Below are positions 1-5,267 of a stretch of DNA of 5,914 nt, one piece after another. Origin of the DNA: Rhodospirillaceae bacterium (GTDB lineage: Bacteria; Pseudomonadota; Alphaproteobacteria; Thalassobaculales; Thalassobaculaceae). The first letter of the stretch is position 1. Each line of letters begins with the position of its first letter. Made by a program: the position numbers and the translations under genes. The stretch is from NCBI GenBank assembly GCA_002730675.1, contig PCAV01000116.1, positions 7,230 to 13,143 on the forward strand, written 5' to 3'. The notes under the pieces were generated by a model. The model saw only the letters and a program-made list of their open reading frames with translations. It was not told the DNA's origin and searched no databases.

Positions 1-509
1 TGAACACGGTCTTCTCTAACCGCTCTATCTAGAAAAGCGAGTATCTCCGTATCGTCATAATTCAGAAAAGGTTCACGTGGTCCAGCTTTTTTCGGATCCT
101 TTTGGTTCGCTTTATCGTCATCAGTTTTCATTTCTAGGGGAATATTTTTAGTGGTCTGGGTTTCACCAACCTTTTCTGTAACCTGTTTCATAAGGCCTCG
201 GAGTATTCGTAATTCAGAAGCGACATTTTCAGTCTGCGGTAGTTTGTCAATTCTTTTTTGCAACTCTTTAAGCTGAACTTCAATTTTTAGAACGATCTCT
301 TTCGTATTTTCAAGATCGATAGAAACTTGGCGATTTTTTCTATTGATTTTCCTCAATTGCAGGAGAAAGTTGATAATTATAACTAATGATGTCGATGTAA
401 CCGAAATGACAAAGCTGAGTGTGCTGATAGTCTCCTTTATTAAAATTTCGTAAAGTGGTCCGGAGACGAGCGCGACTATAAAGAGTGGTATAATCAGTAT
501 TTTCGACAC
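1..509 (-). CDS. Membrane-anchored coiled-coil protein, start of a probable EAL domain (TipF-like), C-terminus off the window
   Basis: Seen: an uninterrupted frame of 169 codons runs from a GTG at 509 off the left edge with no stop. The GTG has a strong Shine-Dalgarno (AAAGGAG, 518-524) 8 nt upstream, and the only in-frame alternatives (CTG, TTG) lie too close to it. Two hydrophobic segments, about residues 3-24 and 31-51, form an N-terminal hairpin. A charged, heptad-like stretch (about 52-112, rich in K, E, L, I) looks like a coiled coil. A polar linker follows (about 113-146), then the segment EILAFLDRAVREDRV at the edge. Inference: that last segment resembles the first helix of alphaproteobacterial EAL domains, which usually continue into a strand with LQPIV. 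Two membrane helices, a coiled coil and a C-terminal EAL domain is the layout of TipF, a c-di-GMP receptor for flagellum placement. The EAL core itself is not visible, so the function is tentative. It starts 20 nt after the pyrD stop and is probably cotranscribed with pyrD. Confidence 0.7.
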   Translation of the reverse strand, partial: MSKILIIPLFIVALVSGPLYEILIKETISTLSFVISVTSTSLVIIINFLLQLRKINRKNRQVSIDLENTKEIVLKIEVQLKELQKRIDKLPQTENVASELRILRGLMKQVTEKVGETQTTKNIPLEMKTDDDKANQKDPKKAGPREPFLNYDDTEILAFLDRAVREDRV

Positions 510-517
510 CAGCAACG

Positions 518-524
518 CTCCTTT
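518..524 (-). promoter_or_regulatory. Ribosome binding site fixing the GTG start at 509
   Basis: AAAGGAG on the minus strand, 8 nt before the GTG. It lies in the 20-nt gap after the pyrD stop, which supports separate translation initiation on a shared transcript. Confidence 0.8.
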
Positions 525-529
525 CAAAT

Positions 530-1624
530 TTATACTTCTTTAGAAGCCCAATAGTCAGCCTCGATACCAACAGCCTCTGAGATATGCTCTATGTTATCAT
601 TTTTTAAAGCCTCAGATAATCCTTTGTTAATTTCGGTAAACAGCCTAGGTCCTTTGTAAATAAGCGCGGTGTAAAGCTGGATCAGGCTAGCTCCAGCCTT
701 GACCTTGGTATATGCCGTTTCAGCACTGTCGACGCCGCCAACTCCAATTATTGGGATGCGTTGTTTTGCTGCAAGGAAGGTCTGCGCCAATTTTTGTGTA
801 GAAAGTTCGAAGAGAGGCGCTCCACTTAGGCCGCCTGCTTCGCCTCGCTTAGCATCTAAAAGATTTCCGGGACGACTAAGCGTTGTGTTTGAGATAATAA
901 TCCCAGAAATGCCACTTGATACCGCCACGTCAACAATTTCATTGATTTCTTCATTTTTTAGGTCGGGAGCAATTTTAAGAAGTAAGGGTAATGGCCGGTT
1001 CGCATCATTGTGGTTCATTGAAGCTGTAATTAACGTGTTTAAAAGTTCCTCCAGTTTCTCTACTTGCTGAAATGAACGAAGCCCGGGGGTGTTTGGAGAA
1101 GAGACATTCACAGTGACATAATCAGCTATATTTCGTAAAAGTGTTAAGCATTCAACATAGTCCTCGACAGGCGTTTGAGTATTTTTGTTGATCCCAATGT
1201 TTACGCCCAAGACCACAGATTTATCTTTACGTTTGCTTAGGCGCTGTAGTCCATCCATAATGCCTTTGTTATTAAAACCGAGCCTATTGATAACGGCATT
1301 ATCTGATGACAACCTGAATACACGCGGACGGGGATTACCTATCTGGGGCTTAAGAGTTAGTGTTCCTGCTTCCACGAACCCAGGACCAATTTGAGCTAGT
1401 TGGTCAAAAACCTCTCCATCTTTATCGAAGCCCGCTGCTAAGCCTATGGGATTCCGAAATCTTAACTCGAAAATATTCGAAATAGTTTCTGAAAAATCGC
1501 TAGCCCTCAGATCTTTTGATGATGCAAAACCTAACTTAAGCATTTTTATAGTAGTAGAATGGGCTATTTCTGCCGGAAGGTATCGAAGTAATCGGAGTGA
1601 GATTGTCTCTAAAAGTTTATTCAT
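530..1624 (-). CDS. pyrD: Dihydroorotate dehydrogenase (quinone), class 2
   Basis: FMN enzyme that oxidises dihydroorotate to orotate in pyrimidine synthesis and passes electrons to membrane quinone. With the start at ATG 1624 the protein has 364 residues, normal for class 2. The N-terminal helical extension (about 1-45), which in class 2 enzymes forms the quinone tunnel and membrane contact, is present. FMN-site motifs are GLAAGFDKDG (61-70), GVGGV (294-298) and the segment around LIQLYTALIYKGP (314-326). The active-site loop is NVSSPNTPGLR (173-183). By alignment with E. coli S175, the catalytic base is the second Ser (S176), which marks class 2 rather than the Cys of class 1. A longer in-frame TTG start at 1669 would lie deep inside the upstream DUF952 gene and add a non-homologous leader. 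The ATG overlaps the DUF952 stop by 8 nt (ATGAATAA), which suggests translational coupling. The preceding Shine-Dalgarno is weak. Confidence 0.97.
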   Translation of the reverse strand: MNKLLETISLRLLRYLPAEIAHSTTIKMLKLGFASSKDLRASDFSETISNIFELRFRNPIGLAAGFDKDGEVFDQLAQIGPGFVEAGTLTLKPQIGNPRPRVFRLSSDNAVINRLGFNNKGIMDGLQRLSKRKDKSVVLGVNIGINKNTQTPVEDYVECLTLLRNIADYVTVNVSSPNTPGLRSFQQVEKLEELLNTLITASMNHNDANRPLPLLLKIAPDLKNEEINEIVDVAVSSGISGIIISNTTLSRPGNLLDAKRGEAGGLSGAPLFELSTQKLAQTFLAAKQRIPIIGVGGVDSAETAYTKVKAGASLIQLYTALIYKGPRLFTEINKGLSEALKNDNIEHISEAVGIEADYWASKEV

Positions 1625-1979
1625 GCGGCTCGTCTTTGAGTTTGGGTAATAAATGATTGCCAGAATCATCGATTGAGATTGCGGTTAGTCGGGTGACGTA
1701 TTTCTTAAAAAAAGGGCCGTATAAATGGGGGAAATATTCATTATTTCTAGCTGACTCCCATCTCAAATCATCAACGATTAAATGGGTATCAACTTCAAGT
1801 AGAAAAATGTCTTTTTCCCCATTTCGATGCTTCTTGGCACTGATGGCTAGCTGCTTCGCGGTTGAAAAGTGAACAAAACCATCGTTTTTATCTTCAGCAG
1901 ATGGGATATAAAAGTCCAGTTCTAAAGATGCATCCACATCTTTCTTCCGTGATAGATGATAAATCCATCTATTTTTCAT
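1617..1979 (-). CDS. DUF952 family protein
   Basis: A 120-residue protein of unknown biochemical function. The DUF952 signature blocks are clear and in order: IYHLS near the N-terminus, DGFVHFST (33-40), LRWESAR (72-78) and FPHLYGPF (83-90). The conserved His, Trp-Glu, Arg and His-Leu-Tyr-Gly residues are all present, so the fold and any active site look intact. Length is typical. There is no signal peptide or membrane segment, so it is probably cytosolic. The ATG at 1979 has only a weak purine stretch (GAGAG) upstream. The 3' end overlaps the pyrD start by 8 nt. From general knowledge, DUF952 genes next to pyrD recur in Alphaproteobacteria, so a link to pyrimidine metabolism is plausible but unproven. 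Confidence 0.92.
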   Translation of the reverse strand: MKNRWIYHLSRKKDVDASLELDFYIPSAEDKNDGFVHFSTAKQLAISAKKHRNGEKDIFLLEVDTHLIVDDLRWESARNNEYFPHLYGPFFKKYVTRLTAISIDDSGNHLLPKLKDEPHE

Positions 1980-2059
1980 ATTTTAATACTCTCAGAAGTT
2001 GTAATGGTAAATCAAAAAGAATTACGTGCTCTTCAAAATTTATTCAAAAACTAAATTTA

Positions 2060-2434
2060 CTAGCTAATTTTGTTTCTCGACTTTTTTATTGTAGCTCCAA
2101 CGGCCTCACAATCAGAAAAAATATCTAATTTTTCGACGTGTATAGCGGCAGAAGTAACTCTCTCATCATCTAATGCGATATCGGCTATTTTATCAGCAAA
2201 TGTCTCAACTAAAACAACATGGCCTTCTTTTGATAAAGTTTTTATTTTGTCTACTAGAGTTTCATAACATCCGACGTTCTTATAAATGGCCTTGCTAAAA
2301 CCCTCTGCTGGGTAGTCTAGTTCAAGCTCAACATCAATAGCTACTCGCTGCTTACTATGTCTTTCGTGTTCGTGAACACCAATGAACATGTCAACTAATA
2401 AACGCCGGATTTTCACAAGATATATTTTGGACAT
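2060..2434 (-). CDS. folB: Dihydroneopterin aldolase
   Basis: FolB cleaves 7,8-dihydroneopterin to 6-hydroxymethyl-dihydropterin and glycolaldehyde in tetrahydrofolate synthesis. The 124-residue length fits the family. The family layout is visible: an N-terminal strand, then IGVHEHE (18-24) with E24 at the place of the catalytic Glu22 of the S. aureus enzyme. Y57 matches its Tyr54, E77 (LVET) matches the pterin-anchoring Glu, and K102 in VEKLDIF matches Lys100. VEKLDIF replaces the KP pair of E. coli FolB and is the form I associate with alphaproteobacterial enzymes. All catalytic residues are present, so it should be active. The protein is cytosolic. It heads the left cluster: DUF952 begins 80 nt downstream on the same strand, and no other folate gene is visible. 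The 164 bp upstream hold no promoter I would defend. A possible Shine-Dalgarno (GAGAG) lies before the ATG. Confidence 0.93.
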   Translation of the reverse strand: MSKIYLVKIRRLLVDMFIGVHEHERHSKQRVAIDVELELDYPAEGFSKAIYKNVGCYETLVDKIKTLSKEGHVVLVETFADKIADIALDDERVTSAAIHVEKLDIFSDCEAVGATIKKSRNKIS

Positions 2435-2598
2435 TCCGATTTTGTTCTCTCAAATTTTGCCGTTAGCTAACATCAAGAGATGGAGAAGATTTTTTATGTT
2501 TCACTCTTCACCAAATTCTTAAGATAAAGCGTTCGCAACTTGCAAAGTTTGATGCTGGGAAAAATATGTTTAGAAAAATAAAGGTTCAGGTGATGCAA

Positions 2599-2928
2599 CT
2601 AATACCGCTTAGGCTCAGCAAAGAAATCTACTGGCCGCATGAGTTTATTTTCTTGATTAATTAATGCGCCGAGTTTTGCGCTTTCCTGTGTATAGGTAAT
2701 CCAATCAGGGTCCGCCCACATTGCTGCACGCTTGGCTTCGCGGTCCCCCGCGTTTTCGTACCCCCATATATGAACGTATTGGTTAACATTCCCAGTTTCT
2801 GTGACGAGGTATGCAATTGGCTGTCCAAGGTGCTTTGTTTGCGGCGCCTTTCCAAATTGTTCATAGACTTCTAAATGTTTTTTTATTGTTCCTGGTTTGC
2901 ATGTGTACGTACGCACATCTAGTAACAT
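2599..2928 (-). CDS. NIPSNAP family protein, single domain
   Basis: A 109-residue protein with one NIPSNAP domain, a member of the dimeric alpha/beta-barrel (EthD/ABM-like) superfamily. Seen: the N-terminal strand LLDVRTYTCKPG (2-13), the core YLVTETGNVNQYVHIWGYE (40-58), DR at 62-63, ADPDW (72-76) and the C-terminal NKLMRP (94-99). These match the family order and length. The start is ATG 2928, because GGAG (2935-2938) sits 6 nt upstream and the domain begins there. Upstream in-frame ATG 2940 and TTG 2946 would add residues outside the domain and would bury that ribosome binding site. It lies 68 nt downstream of the threonine synthase-like gene on the same strand, so the two are probably cotranscribed. 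No enzymatic role is known for this subgroup. A small-molecule binding or processing role linked to the PLP enzyme is inference. Confidence 0.92.
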   Translation of the reverse strand: MLLDVRTYTCKPGTIKKHLEVYEQFGKAPQTKHLGQPIAYLVTETGNVNQYVHIWGYENAGDREAKRAAMWADPDWITYTQESAKLGALINQENKLMRPVDFFAEPKRY

Positions 2929-2934
2929 TGTTGG

Positions 2935-2938
2935 CTCC
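2935..2938 (-). promoter_or_regulatory. Ribosome binding site fixing the NIPSNAP start at 2928
   Basis: GGAG on the minus strand with a 6-nt spacer (CCAACA) to ATG 2928. It argues against the alternative upstream starts at 2940 and 2946. Confidence 0.75.
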
Positions 2939-2942
2939 ATCT

Positions 2943-2961
2943 TCAAAAGTTATCAAAAGTT
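2943..2961. repeat. Two tandem copies of a 9-bp word (TCAAAAGTT)
   Basis: TCAAAAGTT at 2943-2951 and again at 2953-2961, separated by one A, so the period is 10 bp. It lies in the leader of the single-domain NIPSNAP gene, just upstream of its ribosome binding site. It may be chance in AT-rich DNA, or a small helically phased binding site. Confidence 0.5.
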
Positions 2962-2996
2962 TCTCGGTTTATTCAGTCATGATTTTTATTACCATA

Positions 2997-4241
2997 TCAT
3001 TGCATGGCCTCGTAGTTAATCGAATCATGTCGGTTAAGTTTTTTATACGCGGTGGGCATTGGGTATTTTAGTCCGGTAGCGCAATTATATAAGATAGCAG
3101 TTTCACTCTTTTTAACCAATCCATCCCTTAGTGCGAGCTCGTAGGCTGCAAGCGTAGCAGCACCTTCTGGACAGAGTAGAACGCCATCGCGTTTGGCCGC
3201 ATCATCCCGAATGTCAAAAATATCTTCTTCCGAGACAGAAACGGCAAAACCGCCAGATTCTCTCACTGCCCGGAGTATTAAAAAATCACCCACAGCAACG
3301 GGCACCCTTATTCCAGCGGCAGCGGTAGTGGCGTTCTCCCATACTGGCGCATGTTCTTCGCCTTCTTGGAATGCTTTCACAATTGGCGCGCAGCCATCTG
3401 CCTGAACGGCAATCATTCTAGGTCGTTTTTTGCCTATCCAGCCAATAGCCTCTAGTTCCGCGAAAGCCTTCCACATTCCTATCAGTCCTGTTCCACCTCC
3501 TGTTGGATAAAAAATCACATCTGGAAGTTCCCAGTTGAACTGCTCAGCCAATTCCAAACCCATTGTTTTTTTACCCTCAATCCGGTACGGCTCTTTAAGC
3601 GTTGATACGTCGAACCAGCCAACTATTTCTTTCCCCTCACCAACAATCTTTCCGCAATCATTTATCAACCCATTTACGCGGTACACGGATGCACCTTGCA
3701 ACTCTATTTCGGAAATATTAATTTCGGGTGTGTCATCAGGACAGAATATCGTTGTTCTCAGACCGGCAAAGCTAGCGTATGCAGCCATTGCTGCACCCGC
3801 ATTTCCATTGGTTGGCATAGCTAGGTGATTGAGTCCTAGTTCTTTGGCCATCGAAACAGCAAGTGCGAGACCCCTTGCTTTAAAAGATCCTGTGGGCAAG
3901 CGCCCTTCATCTTTAACCAAAAGATTTTCCGTTGGCACCCCTAGGCGTTTAGATGTTTCGGGCAGCAACATAAGCGGGGTCGTTACTTCTCCAAGGCTTA
4001 TCACATTTTTGGTTTCTTTAACTGGAAGAAACTCTCTATATCTCCAGAAACCGCCTTTTCTGCGTGCTAGTTCATCTTTTGTTATGCTTTTACTTAATTC
4101 TTTCAGGTTGTATCGAACTAATAGTGGTCGACCTGCTTTAGAAAGGCCCTGCACTTTAGCTGCCTCATAAATTTCACCCGTTAGTGAGCACTCCATGTGA
4201 GTAACAAAGTTGGGGTATTCTTTAATTTTTGTATTCGACAA
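2997..4241 (-). CDS. Threonine synthase-like PLP-dependent enzyme (fold type II)
   Basis: A 414-residue enzyme of the tryptophan synthase beta / threonine synthase superfamily, cytosolic. The N-terminal region (about residues 17-45: CSLTGEIYEA, then AGRPLLVRYNL) matches the plant/Bacillus-type threonine synthase lead-in. The PLP lysine is K121 in PTGSFKARG (116-124). NGNAG (145-149) is the ring-binding loop, and TGGGTG (247-252) is the phosphate-binding loop. All core residues are present, so it should be catalytic. Classical threonine synthases read SFKDRG; here the Asp is Ala, and only one Cys remains in the N-terminal motif. It may therefore act on a substrate other than O-phosphohomoserine, although automatic annotation would say threonine synthase (thrC). 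The start is TTG 4241, with AGAGGA (4250-4255) 8 nt upstream; the next Met (residue 16) would remove part of the conserved N-terminus. It is followed by a NIPSNAP gene and is divergent from a tandem NIPSNAP gene. Confidence 0.88.
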   Translation of the reverse strand: MSNTKIKEYPNFVTHMECSLTGEIYEAAKVQGLSKAGRPLLVRYNLKELSKSITKDELARRKGGFWRYREFLPVKETKNVISLGEVTTPLMLLPETSKRLGVPTENLLVKDEGRLPTGSFKARGLALAVSMAKELGLNHLAMPTNGNAGAAMAAYASFAGLRTTIFCPDDTPEINISEIELQGASVYRVNGLINDCGKIVGEGKEIVGWFDVSTLKEPYRIEGKKTMGLELAEQFNWELPDVIFYPTGGGTGLIGMWKAFAELEAIGWIGKKRPRMIAVQADGCAPIVKAFQEGEEHAPVWENATTAAAGIRVPVAVGDFLILRAVRESGGFAVSVSEEDIFDIRDDAAKRDGVLLCPEGAATLAAYELALRDGLVKKSETAILYNCATGLKYPMPTAYKKLNRHDSINYEAMQ

Positions 4242-4249
4242 AGCTAAAT

Positions 4250-4255
4250 TCCTCT
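4250..4255 (-). promoter_or_regulatory. Ribosome binding site supporting the TTG start at 4241
   Basis: AGAGGA on the minus strand, 8 nt before TTG 4241. There is no competing in-frame ATG before residue 16, so this site decides the start of the PLP enzyme. Confidence 0.75.
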
Positions 4256-4373
4256 ACGAATATTAGGTTAATAGCATTAGATAAATTTGCCTTTTAAGGA
4301 TCTGGGTTTATTGAACCTATATTTTTACGACTTGATTACACTTTATTAGATATTTTTATAAAAAATTGTGTGA

Positions 4374-4396
4374 CGATGTTATAGATCATTACATCG
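4374..4396. promoter_or_regulatory. Inverted repeat, candidate LysR-type operator
   Basis: Seen: the arms CGATGT (4374-4379) and ACATCG (4391-4396) are perfect complements, and AT/AT pairs extend the symmetry inward after one mismatch. Read as ATGT-N11-ACAT it fits the T-N11-A core of LysR-type regulator sites. It lies near the middle of the 268-bp divergent intergenic region, 113 bp before the plus-strand NIPSNAP start and about 132 bp before the minus-strand PLP-enzyme start. Joint regulation of both directions is inference, and no regulator gene is in the window. Confidence 0.4.
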
Positions 4397-4446
4397 CATA
4401 TACATTTTTACAAATGATGAATTTAGATTCTACAGTCGGCAGTTTA

Positions 4447-4474
4447 TTGTGAGTGGTCAACTTAAAGGTATTTT
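4447..4474 (+). promoter_or_regulatory. Possible sigma70-type promoter of the tandem NIPSNAP gene
   Basis: TTGTGA (4447-4452) and TATTTT (4469-4474) are separated by 16 bp, about 35 bp ahead of the ATG at 4510. The region is AT-rich, so such matches arise easily. I found no comparable pair for the minus-strand gene. Confidence 0.25.
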
Positions 4475-4497
4475 AAAGCAACATCATATTTGATAGC

Positions 4498-4504
4498 GGG
4501 GAAG
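4498..4504 (+). promoter_or_regulatory. Ribosome binding site of the tandem NIPSNAP gene
   Basis: GGGGAAG with a 5-nt spacer to ATG 4510. It supports that start, which also coincides with the first residue of the first NIPSNAP domain. Confidence 0.65.
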
Positions 4505-4509
4505 TCTAC

Positions 4510-5145
4510 ATGATCTATGAATTTCGAACCTACACCACTGGCCCGGGTCAAGCGCCATTGTTAGCTAAATATTCAGCTGAAATAGGACGGCCGATTAGGG
4601 GAGACGATCACGGAAAACTCGAGGGCTATTGGTTGACGGAGATAGGACCTCTAAACCAGGTAATGCACCTTTGGTCCTACGATGATATGAATCATCGTAG
4701 CGAAGTAAAAGCAAAGTTAGCTGCAAACGAAGCATGGAAAAACGAGTATCTTACGAAAACCGGTCCCCTTATTATCAGGCAAGATAACAGACTAATGACT
4801 GCCACAAAGCCACTCGTCGCCCCAGATAGTGAAGGGAATGTATACGAATATAGGTATTATCGGTGCAAGGTAGGTAAGACAAAAGTATTTGCCGATGCTA
4901 TAACCAAGGCTATGAGCGTGAGGGAACGACATTCTAAAAATGTTTGCATTTGGATCACAGACACCGGGCAACCTAATGAGGTTTCGCATCTGTGGGCATA
5001 TAAGGACTTGAATCATCGCGCTGAGGCGAGAGCTGCTGCTGCTGCCGATCCGGACTGGCGAGAATTTTTGAAAGATGGACCGGACAGGCTCGACGAAATG
5101 CACGCTTCGATACTTCTGCCCTTTACCCATTCTCCGTTGAAGTAA
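4510..5145 (+). CDS. Tandem NIPSNAP protein (two domains in one chain)
   Basis: A 211-residue protein made of two NIPSNAP domains, about residues 1-98 and 111-205, joined by a short linker. Domain 1 has the strand IYEFRTYTTGPG (2-13), the core HLWSYDDMNHR (53-63) and NRLM (93-96). Domain 2 has VYEYRYYRCKVG (111-122), the core HLWAYKDLNHR (160-170) and ADPDW (179-183). The two cores match at 8 of 11 positions, which supports an internal duplication. Because the superfamily works as dimers of one-domain chains, this protein could form the barrel pair within one chain. There is no signal peptide or membrane segment. It is divergent from the PLP enzyme and the single-domain NIPSNAP gene, which suggests a shared pathway. 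The enzymatic activity is unknown. It converges on gluQRS, with 122 bp between the stop codons and no clear terminator hairpin. Confidence 0.92.
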   Translation: MIYEFRTYTTGPGQAPLLAKYSAEIGRPIRGDDHGKLEGYWLTEIGPLNQVMHLWSYDDMNHRSEVKAKLAANEAWKNEYLTKTGPLIIRQDNRLMTATKPLVAPDSEGNVYEYRYYRCKVGKTKVFADAITKAMSVRERHSKNVCIWITDTGQPNEVSHLWAYKDLNHRAEARAAAAADPDWREFLKDGPDRLDEMHASILLPFTHSPLK

Positions 5146-5267
5146 GGATAGAAAGTAAATTTTGGATGATTTGTCTAGCTGTAAAACATGCACGGGTCTT
5201 AAGATTGGGGCTTATAGAACATTTTACAAATATTCGCACACGGAGTTAACCGATCAAGCAAAGCAAG

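Noticed and set aside
340..570. 76-codon minus-strand open frame spanning the pyrD stop and the next gene
   Set aside because: It overlaps the 3' end of pyrD and the membrane protein gene, which has a strong ribosome binding site and a continuous frame; its protein is not family-like.
699..1070. 123-codon plus-strand open frame
   Set aside because: Antisense to the conserved FMN-binding half of pyrD; composition follows from the opposite strand.
1625..1669. Longer pyrD start at TTG 1669
   Set aside because: It would add 15 residues inside the DUF952 gene; ATG 1624 gives the normal class 2 N-terminus.
1862..2128. 88-codon plus-strand open frame covering the DUF952-folB gap
   Set aside because: It is antisense to the ends of two conserved genes and has no recognisable domain.
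2462..2471. GTTAGCTAAC perfect 10-bp palindrome upstream of folB
   Set aside because: Short and isolated, with no promoter elements placed convincingly around it.
2435..2598. Terminator or promoter between the NIPSNAP gene and folB
   Set aside because: T-rich runs are present, but I could find no stable stem next to them and no -35/-10 pair at good spacing.
3535..4170. Two plus-strand open frames (3535-3828 and 3829-4170)
   Set aside because: Both are antisense to the conserved core of the PLP enzyme.
4353..4364. TTTTTATAAAAA palindrome
   Set aside because: Simple A/T symmetry in a very AT-rich spacer; no GC stem for a terminator.
4792..5193. 133-codon minus-strand open frame
   Set aside because: Antisense to domain 2 of the tandem NIPSNAP gene, whose repeated motifs show which strand is coding.
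5146..5267. Bidirectional terminator between the converging genes
   Set aside because: Only the short palindrome TCTTAAGA is visible, without a GC-rich stem or a U-tract.
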